From Betaproteobacteria bacterium (GTDB taxonomy: Bacteria; Pseudomonadota; Gammaproteobacteria; Burkholderiales; Burkholderiaceae): a stretch of DNA of 40,577 nucleotides. The position numbers and the translations under genes are program-made. The stretch is taken from positions 1-40,577 of the forward strand of contig RFXC01000011.1 in the NCBI GenBank assembly GCA_009921765.1, written 5' to 3'. The notes below the pieces were generated by a model. The model did no database searches, was not told the DNA's origin, and saw nothing but the letters and a program-made list of their open reading frames with translations. Shown in pieces: positions 31,610 to 39,627 of this stretch. How positions within the stretch are numbered: position 1 is the stretch's first letter; every line of letters starts with the position of its first letter.

Positions 31610-34600
31610 ATGCCACGCTTCTTCATTGACCGGCCGATTTTCGCCTGGGTAGTGTCTCTCTTCATCATCGTGGCCGGGCTGGTTGCCATCCGCCTGCTGC
31701 CCATCGCGCAGTACCCGCCGGTTGCACCGCCAACCATCGTGGTCACCGCAACCTACCCCGGAGCGTCGGCGCAAACGCTGGAGCAGGCGGTCATCAGTGT
31801 GATCGAGCAGGAGATCAACGGCTCGCCCGGCATGATCTACATGGAATCGATCGCACAGTCGAACGGCGTGGGCTCGATTTCAATCAGCTTCCAGCCGGGC
31901 ACCAACCCGGACCTCGCCCAGGTCGACGTTCAGAACCGGCTGTCGCGGGCGACTCCCCGGCTGCCGCAGGTGGTCACGCAACAGGGCGTACGAGTCGAAA
32001 AGGCGCGCAGCAACTTTTTGCTGTTTGCCATCCTCACCTCGTCTGACGGATCGTTCACACCGGTACAGCTTGGCGACTTTGCGTCGCGCAACGTGCTGCC
32101 CGAGATTCAACGCATCCCCGGCGTCGGCCAGGCGCAGTTGTTTGGCACCGAGCAGGCAATGCGAATCTGGCTCGACCCACAGAAGCTCGCGAGCTTCAAC
32201 CTGTCGGCGGCCGACGTTGCAGCCGCCATCCGTCAGCAGAATGCTCAGGTCTCGTCAGGCGCAATCGGCGAGTCACCGCAGGTCGCGGGTCAATCGATGA
32301 CAGCCACGGTGGTGGTGGGTGGCCAGCTCGCGACCGTTGACGAGTTTGCCAATATCGTTCTGCGCGCCGGCACCGACGGATCGACGGTACGGCTGCGCGA
32401 TGTGGCACGGGTGGAGCTCAACGCCCAGAGCTTTGCCACCGCCGCCCGGCTGAACGGCCAGCCGTCCACCGGAATCGGCGTTCAGCTGTCGCCGACCGGC
32501 AATGCGCTGGGCACGGCTGACGCGGTGCGGGCCCGCATGGCCGAGCTTGCCGCCTATTTCCCGCCCGGCATGAAATGGGAGATTCCCTACGACAGTTCAC
32601 GCTTCATCCGGATCTCAATCTCCCAGGTCGTTCAAACCCTGTTCGAAGCGATCGTGCTCGTGTTCCTTGTCATGTTTCTGTTCCTGCAGAACTGGCGCTA
32701 CACGCTGATTCCCACCCTCGTGGTGCCGATCGCGCTGTTGGGCTGTTTTGCCACGCTACTCAGCCTTGGCTATTCGATCAACGTGCTGACCATGTTCGGC
32801 ATGGTGCTGGTCATCGGCATCGTGGTGGACGATGCCATCGTCGTGGTAGAAAACGTCGAGCGCATCATGACCGAGGAGGGCCTACCCCCCAGGGAAGCCA
32901 CACGAAAGGCGATGGACCAGATCCAGGGAGCGGTCATCGGCATGACGCTGGTCCTCATTTCGGTCTTCACACCACTCGCTTTCTTTCCCGGGTCAGTCGG
33001 CAATATTTACCGGCAATTTTCCGTGGTGATGGTCACCTCGATCGCATTCTCGGCGCTCATGGCGCTCTCGCTCACGCCGGCGCTGTGCGCCACGCTGCTG
33101 AAACCGGTTGCGAAGGGACATCATCTGGCGAGCCGCGGTCCGTTTGGCTGGTTCAATCGAGGGTTTCTCGCCACCACAAACGGCTATCAGGCGCTGGTGA
33201 GCCGGATGGTGCGGCGCGCCGCATGGTATCTGGTGCTCTATGGTGCAATTGTGGGTGCCGCAGCCTGGTTTTATCAGAAGCTGCCGACGTCCTTTCTGCC
33301 TTCCGAGGACCAGGGCAGCCTGCTGGTGAGCATTCAGCTGCCACCGGGCGCCACGGTGGAGCGCACACGCGCCGTCATGGAACAGGTGGAAGGATTCATG
33401 CTGAAGCAGCCCGAGGTACGCAGCATCGTTGGCGTACTCGGTTTTTCGTTCTCCGGGCAGGGGCAGAACGCTGCGCTTGCGTTCGTCACGCTCACCGACT
33501 GGAAGGAGCGACTCGCCCCCGAGCAGTCCGCGCAGGCGCTCGCCGGACGGGCATTCCGCGCACTGATGGGCGTGCGTGATGCGTTCATCTTTCCGCTCAG
33601 CCCCCCGCCCATTCCCGAGCTGGGTGCGGCCACGGGCTTCAGCTTCCGCCTTCAGGATCGGGGCGGCAACGGTCGCGAGGCGCTGCTCGCCGCACGTAAC
33701 CAGATGCTGGGCATGGCAGCGCAAAGCCCCGTGCTCACGCAGGTTCGACCGGACGGGCTGGAAGACGCGCCTCAGTTGCAGGTGGACATCGATCGCGATC
33801 GGGCCAACGCTTTGGGTGTTTCCTTTGATGCGGTCAACAGCATCCTGTCGACCGCGCTGGGTTCGGCCTACATCAACGATTTCCCCAATCGTGGCCGTAT
33901 GCAACGAGTGGTTGTACAGGCGGACGCACCTGCGCGCATGCAGCCCGAAGACCTGATGAAGCTCAACGTGGTGAACAGCCAGGGCAAGGCGGTGCCGCTG
34001 TCTGCCTTCGCAAGCACCCGGTGGGTGAGCGGCGCCGCGCAAACGGTTCGCTACAACGGCTACCCGTCCATGCGAATCTCCGGCGCGCCGGCAGCCGGTT
34101 ACAGCACCGGCGCAGCCATCGCCGAGATGGAACGACTTGCCGCGCAATTGCCTCCCGGATTCGGCTACGAGTGGACAGGACAGTCGCGCGAGGAAAAGCT
34201 CGCCGGCTCGCAGGCCATGATTGTTTATGCGTTCGCAATCCTGGCGGTTTTCCTGGTGCTGGCCGCGCTTTACGAGAGCTGGTCGATTCCGGTTTCGGTC
34301 ATTCTGGTGGTGCCGTTGGGCGTGCTGGGCGTGCTGGTGGCCACCCTGCTTCGCGACTATGCCAACGACATCTACTTCCAGGTCGGGCTCGTGACCATCA
34401 TCGGCATCTCGGCCAAGAATGCGATCCTGATCGTCGAGTTCGCCAAAGACCTCCAGGAGCAGGGACGTTCGGTCGTGCAGTCGGCCATCGAGGCCGCGCG
34501 ACTGCGTTTCCGGCCCATCATCATGACCTCGCTCGCATTCGGGCTCGGCGTGCTGCCGCTTGCGAAAGCGATCGGCGCCGGATCGGCGAGTCAGCGCGCG

Positions 34601-34753
34601 ATCGGCACCGGCGTGCTGGGCGGCATGGTGACCGGCACCATTCTCGCGGTCGTCTTCGTACCGGTATTTTTCGTGGTGATCCGAAGCATGTTCAAAGGCA
34701 AGCGCCATCCGGCGCCCGATTCCCCGGTACCGCCGCCAGGAGGCTCGGCATGA
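31610..34753 (+). CDS. RND multidrug efflux permease (AcrB/MexB, HAE1 family)
   Basis: This 1047-residue proton-driven pump of the inner membrane exports hydrophobic or amphiphilic compounds. The N-terminus MPRFFIDRPIFAWVVSL is typical of HAE1 pumps. The proton-relay residues match AcrB: Asp407 and Asp408 (GIVVDDAIVVVENVER) and Lys936 in SAKNAILIVEF (AcrB Lys940). The two halves each carry the large periplasmic loop and six helices, as expected from the length. The stop overlaps the ATG of the outer-membrane channel gene (ATGA, 34750-34753). The operon order adaptor, pump, channel is standard for a complete tripartite pump. Confidence 0.96.
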   Translation: MPRFFIDRPIFAWVVSLFIIVAGLVAIRLLPIAQYPPVAPPTIVVTATYPGASAQTLEQAVISVIEQEINGSPGMIYMESIAQSNGVGSISISFQPGTNPDLAQVDVQNRLSRATPRLPQVVTQQGVRVEKARSNFLLFAILTSSDGSFTPVQLGDFASRNVLPEIQRIPGVGQAQLFGTEQAMRIWLDPQKLASFNLSAADVAAAIRQQNAQVSSGAIGESPQVAGQSMTATVVVGGQLATVDEFANIVLRAGTDGSTVRLRDVARVELNAQSFATAARLNGQPSTGIGVQLSPTGNALGTADAVRARMAELAAYFPPGMKWEIPYDSSRFIRISISQVVQTLFEAIVLVFLVMFLFLQNWRYTLIPTLVVPIALLGCFATLLSLGYSINVLTMFGMVLVIGIVVDDAIVVVENVERIMTEEGLPPREATRKAMDQIQGAVIGMTLVLISVFTPLAFFPGSVGNIYRQFSVVMVTSIAFSALMALSLTPALCATLLKPVAKGHHLASRGPFGWFNRGFLATTNGYQALVSRMVRRAAWYLVLYGAIVGAAAWFYQKLPTSFLPSEDQGSLLVSIQLPPGATVERTRAVMEQVEGFMLKQPEVRSIVGVLGFSFSGQGQNAALAFVTLTDWKERLAPEQSAQALAGRAFRALMGVRDAFIFPLSPPPIPELGAATGFSFRLQDRGGNGREALLAARNQMLGMAAQSPVLTQVRPDGLEDAPQLQVDIDRDRANALGVSFDAVNSILSTALGSAYINDFPNRGRMQRVVVQADAPARMQPEDLMKLNVVNSQGKAVPLSAFASTRWVSGAAQTVRYNGYPSMRISGAPAAGYSTGAAIAEMERLAAQLPPGFGYEWTGQSREEKLAGSQAMIVYAFAILAVFLVLAALYESWSIPVSVILVVPLGVLGVLVATLLRDYANDIYFQVGLVTIIGISAKNAILIVEFAKDLQEQGRSVVQSAIEAARLRFRPIIMTSLAFGLGVLPLAKAIGAGSASQRAIGTGVLGGMVTGTILAVVFVPVFFVVIRSMFKGKRHPAPDSPVPPPGGSA

Positions 34754-36222
34754 ACGTCCTGTTCGCTCCACCCGCTGGTCGATTGCCCGGACACCAGGGG
34801 TTGCGGCGCACATCGCCCTCGCACTGCATCGCCCGGGTCGCACTTCTTTTCCTGGCGGCACTGATCACCGCGGGGTGCGCAAGCCCGCTCGCGCCCTATA
34901 AGCGGCCCGCCGCACCGGTTGCTGCGCGGTACGCCGACCCTTCCACCACTCAAGCCGCCGAGCCCGACGGGCGCCCGGCAGCGCGCCTCGGCTGGCGCAA
35001 CTATTTCCCCGACCCCGCCCTCCAGCAACTCATCGAGACAGCGCTCGCCGGCAATCGGGACCTGCAAATCGCCATGCTCGCAATCGAGCAGGCGATCGCG
35101 CAACTTGACCTGCGCGAGGCGGATCGCATGCCCACGGTGGGGGTCGGCATCGCCGGGTCATCAGCCCAACAGCCCAACGGCACCACGCTTCGCAGCGTCA
35201 ACAGCGGGCTTCAGCTTTCGGCATGGGAAATCGATTTCTTCGGGCGCCTCGCGCGCCTGAGCGATGCAGCACGAGCGCAGGTCCTGGCCTCGGAAGAATC
35301 CGCTCATGCAGCGCGTCTTGCGCTGGTCGCCGCGGTCGCATCCGCATGGCTCAACCTGATCGCTGACGAAGAACAGCTTGCCCTGACCAACCAGACGCTG
35401 GAAACGCGCCTCGAGTCGCTGCGCCTGACTCGCCTTCGCTTCGACAATGGTGCAGCCTCAGAGCTTGACTTCCGTCTCGCGCAATCGCTCACCGAAGGCG
35501 CCCGCGCGGTGCGCGCCCAGCAGGAACGGCAGCGTTCGCTCGATCGCAACGCGCTTGGTCTGCTGATCGGCAGCCCTGGTGCCTCGCCGCCCGTGCTCGC
35601 CACCCTCCGGCTTGCCGACATTGCCCTGACACCGCTGCCCGCGGGGCTGCCGTCCGATCTGCTCACTGCCCGCCCGGATATCCGGGCGGCAGAGCAGCAA
35701 CTGATTGCTGCGAACGCCAATATCGAGGCTGCGCGCCTGGCCTTTCTGCCGCGCATCACGCTCACCGCAGCATTCGGGTCGGTGAGCCGAGACCTGGCGG
35801 GCCTGTTCGCGGGCGGCAGCTGGGGCTTCACGGCTGCGCCAGCCCTGCTTCAGCCCATCTTTTCCGGTGGGCGATACGAGTCGACCCTCCGCTCAACCGA
35901 GGCGGCACGCAATATCGCGCTTGCACAATACGAACGCGCCATCCAGACCGCGTTTCGCGAGGTGGCCGACGCGCTGGCCGGCAGGCAGACGCTGGTTGAC
36001 CAATTGGACGCCCAGAATGGTGTGGCCGACGCCGAGGCGGCGAGGCTGGAACTTGCGCGGCTACGTTACGAAAACGGGATTGCGAGTTATCTCGACCTGC
36101 TGGACGCGCAGCGCTCGCTCTTTACCGCCCGCCAGGCAGTCATTCAAACCCGGCTACAACTGCTTCAGAACCAGGTTCTGCTCTATCGCGCACTCGGCGG
36201 CGGCGGACTCGAACGCTCCTGA
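34750..36222 (+). CDS. RND outer-membrane channel lipoprotein (NodT/OprM family)
   Basis: This 490-residue protein completes the tripartite efflux pump as a trimeric channel spanning the outer membrane and periplasm. A lipobox ITAGC (Cys43) and the following PLAPYKRPAAPV are typical of OprM-like factors. Two related repeats are visible, e.g. LIETALAGNRDLQIAMLAIEQA early and IEAARLAFLPRITLTAAFGS later, and the late block LRYENGIASYLDLLDAQRSLF is a family hallmark. The start at ATG 34750 overlaps the pump stop; the frame is open far upstream, but that part is antisense-like shadow inside the pump gene. The last 40 bases overlap the end of the convergent dehydrogenase gene. Confidence 0.95.
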   Translation: MNVLFAPPAGRLPGHQGLRRTSPSHCIARVALLFLAALITAGCASPLAPYKRPAAPVAARYADPSTTQAAEPDGRPAARLGWRNYFPDPALQQLIETALAGNRDLQIAMLAIEQAIAQLDLREADRMPTVGVGIAGSSAQQPNGTTLRSVNSGLQLSAWEIDFFGRLARLSDAARAQVLASEESAHAARLALVAAVASAWLNLIADEEQLALTNQTLETRLESLRLTRLRFDNGAASELDFRLAQSLTEGARAVRAQQERQRSLDRNALGLLIGSPGASPPVLATLRLADIALTPLPAGLPSDLLTARPDIRAAEQQLIAANANIEAARLAFLPRITLTAAFGSVSRDLAGLFAGGSWGFTAAPALLQPIFSGGRYESTLRSTEAARNIALAQYERAIQTAFREVADALAGRQTLVDQLDAQNGVADAEAARLELARLRYENGIASYLDLLDAQRSLFTARQAVIQTRLQLLQNQVLLYRALGGGGLERS

Positions 36223-37241
36223 GCGGCTGCGCTTGCCAGACGCGTCTGAAAGCGTGGCCAGACTTCCGGATTGACCGCTCGGGGTGCAGCGTCGCCCGCC
36301 AGCACCTGGGCCAGCTGATCCGCCGCCCACAGGGCGATGCGCGCCCGCGCCTCGGTGGTCACGCCAGCCGTGTGGTAAGTCGCCACCACTGCCTCGTGCT
36401 GAAGAAGCGGATCGTCGAGCGGCGGCGGTTCCTGCTCCCATACGTCCAATCCAGCGGCCCGAATCTGACCCGACTGCAAGGCCGCGAGCAGCGCACGCTG
36501 ATCATGAATGCCGCCTCGCGCGGTGCTCACGAAGTAGGCGCCGCGCTTCATTCTTGCAAACGCCGCTTCGTTCATCATCCCCAGCGTGCCAGCGTCTCTT
36601 GGGCAGTGTACCGACACGATATCGGCACGCCGCAGCAATGCGTCAAGGTCCACGGGCTCGGCTCCGCGTCGACGGATCTCCTCCTGATCAACGAGCGGGT
36701 CGCAGGCAATCACCGTCATGCCAAAAGCCGCCGCCAGCCGGGCCACGGTGCGCCCCACATGACCGATGCCGATCAGACCCAGCGTCTTGCCGGAAATCTC
36801 TTCGCCCATCAGGTCCTCGCGTGAAAACCCACGCTCGCGACGCAGGCGCCGATCCGAGAGCGAGAGACGGTGAGTGATGTCGATGATGAGCCCCAGCGTG
36901 GCTTCGGCCACCGACTGTGCATTCGCCCCCGCCTGATTCAGCACCAGCACTCCCGCACGCGTGCAGGCTTCCACATCCACCGTGTCATACCCTGCCCCGC
37001 CTGAAGACACACAGAGAAGTTGCGGGCAACGCGCGAGCAACTCGGCATTCGCGTGATAGGACACCGGCAATTCATCCCGCGCCGCCGAGATCTGATAGGC
37101 ATGCGCGCGCGACAGCAGGCGCCAGGCGTGTTCCGGGCTGCCATCACGATCAAACTGCTCGACCAGAAGACCCGGTTCACGCGCCAGGCGCTCGGTAAAT
37201 GCGGAATGCAGCTTTTGATTGGTTCGAACAATCCGGAACAT
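36183..37241 (-). CDS. D-isomer-specific 2-hydroxyacid dehydrogenase
   Basis: This 352-residue cytoplasmic NAD(P)H enzyme interconverts 2-keto acids and D-2-hydroxy acids (glyoxylate, hydroxypyruvate, phosphoglycerate and similar). The cofactor loop GIGHVG lies at 158-163. Catalytic Arg242 (TARGG), the Glu in the DVWEQEPP block (269-271) and His290 (TYHTAG) are present. Tyr289 replaces the usual Pro/Ile before the His. The C-terminal tail is Pro/Ser-rich (ERSSPPPPSAR) and is antisense to the end of the channel gene. The gene lies 59 bases after the MFS gene on the same strand, so both may be transcribed together. The substrate is not clear. Confidence 0.92.
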   Translation of the reverse strand: MFRIVRTNQKLHSAFTERLAREPGLLVEQFDRDGSPEHAWRLLSRAHAYQISAARDELPVSYHANAELLARCPQLLCVSSGGAGYDTVDVEACTRAGVLVLNQAGANAQSVAEATLGLIIDITHRLSLSDRRLRRERGFSREDLMGEEISGKTLGLIGIGHVGRTVARLAAAFGMTVIACDPLVDQEEIRRRGAEPVDLDALLRRADIVSVHCPRDAGTLGMMNEAAFARMKRGAYFVSTARGGIHDQRALLAALQSGQIRAAGLDVWEQEPPPLDDPLLQHEAVVATYHTAGVTTEARARIALWAADQLAQVLAGDAAPRAVNPEVWPRFQTRLASAAAQERSSPPPPSAR

Positions 37242-37300
37242 GGGGCGCTCGCGTACGGGTCCAAGACGCGAAGGATGATAACCGCGGACATGGGCCTGGC

Positions 37301-38533
37301 CTAGCCAGGCGGCGACTCGTCAATCCGTTTACGCGCCCAGAGCCCGGGGAACCAATAAATCCAGAGCCCGGTAATGGCAATTCCAGCAACAGCGCCCGCC
37401 ACCACTGCAGGCACCGCGCCCACAAGGTGGGCCAACGCGCCGCAGCGAAAATCACCCAGCTGATTCGACGCCGTGACAGCGATCGAATTGAAAGCAGAGA
37501 CCCGACCGCGCATGGCGTCGGGGGTATCGATCTGGACCATGGTCTGGCGAATCACCACGCTCACCATGTCTGCTGCGCCGCTGATCGCCAAGGCAACAAG
37601 CGAAAGCCAGAGATCCCGCGAGAGTCCGAACACCGCCAGCGAAAGCGAAAACACCGCAACGCTGGCAAACATGATCCGTCCGGTATGACGTTCAAAGCGC
37701 CAGCGTGCAATCAGAAAACTGATGGCCACCGCCCCCACCGCCGGTGCCGAGCGCAGCAGGCCCAGCCCCCAGCTGTCGGCTTCCAACACATCCTTCGCAA
37801 ACACGGGTAGCAGCCCGCTCACACTTGCGAGCATCACGACAAACAAGTCGAGTGTGATGGACCCGAGAAGTCCGGGTCGCTGCCAGATAAACACCGCACC
37901 ACCAAACAGATCGGAGATCGAGCGCGGCCGCGGCGCGGGCGGGGTGTAGTCATAACGAATCCTGACGTGAAACACCCAGCCCGCCACGCACACCAGGGTG
38001 CACAGTGCGTAGACGTGAACCGCACCTGCAATCAGAACCAGCCCCGCGAGCGCCGGCGCCACGATAAAGACAGCCTGGGAGCCCGCGCTGGACAGCGCGA
38101 CCGCCCTCGCAAGCAGGCGCGGCGCCACCAGCACGCTTGGAAGCGACTGCTGGGCGCTCATCTGAAACGGGCGCACCAGCCCCAGCAGCGCACAAACCGT
38201 GAGAAGGAGCGGCACGCTTACCGCGTTGGCCAGCGCCGCCAGCCACAACATGACCGCCATCGCGCTCATCGCGATCATGACCCCGATCAGGATCAAGCGG
38301 CGATCAATTCGGTCGGCCAGATCGCCCGCGAGCAGGAACGAGAGCAGAGAGGGAAGAAACTGCACCAGTCCGGCGACACCGAGCCACCAGGCGCTCGATG
38401 TGAGTTCATAGATTTCCCATCCGATGACCAGCGCGAAGATCTGGTTGGCAGCGGTGGCAGCAAGACGCCCCAGCCAGAAGTTTCGAAAGGCAGGGATCGC
38501 GAGGAGACGGTCTTCGTTCATCAGAGCGCGCAT
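37301..38533 (-). CDS. MFS transporter, enterobactin-exporter/MFS_3 type
   Basis: This inner-membrane transporter of about 410 residues has a major facilitator layout. The first helix region reads FRNFWLGRLAATAANQIFALVIGWEIY, typical of EntS/MFS_3 proteins, followed by WWLGVAGLVQFLPSLLSFLLAGDLADRIDRRLI with the conserved DRxDRR loop. The second half has LLRSAPAVGAVAISFLIARWR and MRGRVSAFNSIAVTASNQLGDF. ATG 38533 (MRALMNEDRLLAI) is chosen; ATG 38521 is four codons later and also possible. A longer opening to 38632 lies in the divergent AT-rich region and is less likely. The cargo is unknown; the family exports siderophores, drugs or metabolites. Confidence 0.9.
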   Translation of the reverse strand: MRALMNEDRLLAIPAFRNFWLGRLAATAANQIFALVIGWEIYELTSSAWWLGVAGLVQFLPSLLSFLLAGDLADRIDRRLILIGVMIAMSAMAVMLWLAALANAVSVPLLLTVCALLGLVRPFQMSAQQSLPSVLVAPRLLARAVALSSAGSQAVFIVAPALAGLVLIAGAVHVYALCTLVCVAGWVFHVRIRYDYTPPAPRPRSISDLFGGAVFIWQRPGLLGSITLDLFVVMLASVSGLLPVFAKDVLEADSWGLGLLRSAPAVGAVAISFLIARWRFERHTGRIMFASVAVFSLSLAVFGLSRDLWLSLVALAISGAADMVSVVIRQTMVQIDTPDAMRGRVSAFNSIAVTASNQLGDFRCGALAHLVGAVPAVVAGAVAGIAITGLWIYWFPGLWARKRIDESPPG

Positions 38534-38646
38534 TATCGCCCCGCGCCCGAACGGTTGCCTGGCGATGAGCCCCCGTTTACGCCCCAAAATCAAAATAATA
38601 TATAGTTTTGTTACGTCAGCTTTTGATACCAAATAGGCATTAAATT
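38534..38646. promoter_or_regulatory. AT-rich divergent promoter region between the MFS gene and cysB
   Basis: The 113 bases between the divergent MFS and cysB genes become strongly AT-rich at about 38585-38645, unlike the rest of the window. TATAGT (38601-38606) reads as a -10 for cysB, and TATATT/TATTAT-like strings read the other way. CysB-type regulators bind AT-rich sites, so autoregulation and control of the MFS gene are likely but not proven. Confidence 0.6.
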
Positions 38647-39597
38647 ATGAATTTGCAGCAACTGCGCTATGTTCGGGAAACCGTTCGGCGCAAGCTCAAC
38701 CTCACCGACGCCGCCCGTGCGCTGCACACTTCGCAGCCGGGCGTGTCCAAGCAGATCCGCGAGTTCGAGGAGGAGCTTGGCGTCGACATCTTCGAGCGAC
38801 ACGGTCGCCGGTTTGTGGCGCTGACCCCGCCCGGGCAGGAGCTGATTGGGATCATTGACCGGATACTGCTCGAAATCGACAACCTGCGAAGAGTGGGTGA
38901 AAACTATGCTGCAGGCGACTCCGGGCGATTGACGATCGCCACCACACATACTCAGGCGCGCTATGCCTTGCCGCCAGTCATCGCCGCATTTCGCGAGCGC
39001 TACCCGAAGGTCAGGCTCTCGCTGCAGCAGGGCAACCCGTCTGCGGTTGCGCGATGGGTCTTGAGCGGCGAGGCGGACATCGGCATCGCCACCGAGTCGC
39101 TGGATCACTTCGACGATCTGGTGGCGCTCCCTGCATACACCTGGACGCACTCGGTCGTGGTGCCGCCCGATCATCCCCTGGCGCGTGAAAAAGCACCGAC
39201 CCTGGAGGCGATCGCGACCTATCCGGTCGTCACCTACAGCAAGGAATTCACCGGACGCAGCCATATAGACCGCGCGTTCGCCGACCGCGGTCTGTCACCC
39301 GATATCGTGCTGACCGCGATTGATTCAGACGTGATCAAGACTTATGTGGAACTGGGCCTGGGCGTGGGGATCATCGCCTCGGTCGCTTTTGATCCTGAGC
39401 GCGACCGTCAGCTGAAATGCTTCGGCGCCGCCGGACTGTTCCCGATCAACACCACCCGTGTTGCCGTTCGGCGGGGCGCTTATTTACGCGATTTCACGTT
39501 TGCGTTCATCGAGTCATTTGCGCCCGAGTTGGTCCGCGAACGGGTGATCGAGGCGATGGCTGATCGGCAGACGCCAGACGCGGCATCCCAGCATTGA
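38647..39597 (+). CDS. cysB: CysB-family LysR-type transcriptional regulator
   Basis: This 316-residue regulator closely follows E. coli CysB along its length: MNLQQLRYVRE, the helix-turn-helix TSQPGVSKQIREFEEELG (about residues 28-45), IATTHTQARYALPPVI, EADIGIATESL, FTGRSHIDRAF and DVIKTYVELGLGVGIIAS. CysB activates sulfate uptake and cysteine synthesis genes and responds to O-acetylserine/N-acetylserine. In beta-proteobacteria CysB and the paralogue Cbl/CbbR-like proteins are easily told apart by these blocks, so the call is firm. It diverges from the MFS gene across an AT-rich region. The sulfatase at 11737 is the only other sulfur-related gene in the window and may be one of its targets (inference). 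Confidence 0.93.
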   Translation: MNLQQLRYVRETVRRKLNLTDAARALHTSQPGVSKQIREFEEELGVDIFERHGRRFVALTPPGQELIGIIDRILLEIDNLRRVGENYAAGDSGRLTIATTHTQARYALPPVIAAFRERYPKVRLSLQQGNPSAVARWVLSGEADIGIATESLDHFDDLVALPAYTWTHSVVVPPDHPLAREKAPTLEAIATYPVVTYSKEFTGRSHIDRAFADRGLSPDIVLTAIDSDVIKTYVELGLGVGIIASVAFDPERDRQLKCFGAAGLFPINTTRVAVRRGAYLRDFTFAFIESFAPELVRERVIEAMADRQTPDAASQH

Positions 39598-39627
39598 ACA
39601 TGGCCCCTCAAGCGTTAAGATCCCGAC

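Noticed and set aside
34021..34749. Upstream extension of the outer-membrane channel frame
   Set aside because: It lies inside the RND pump gene; the lipoprotein signal begins at ATG 34750, which overlaps the pump stop.
32993..34861. 622-codon open frame on the minus strand
   Set aside because: It is antisense to the RND pump gene, which is clearly conserved; its translation is rich in His, Arg and Glu without any family feature, typical of a high-GC shadow frame.
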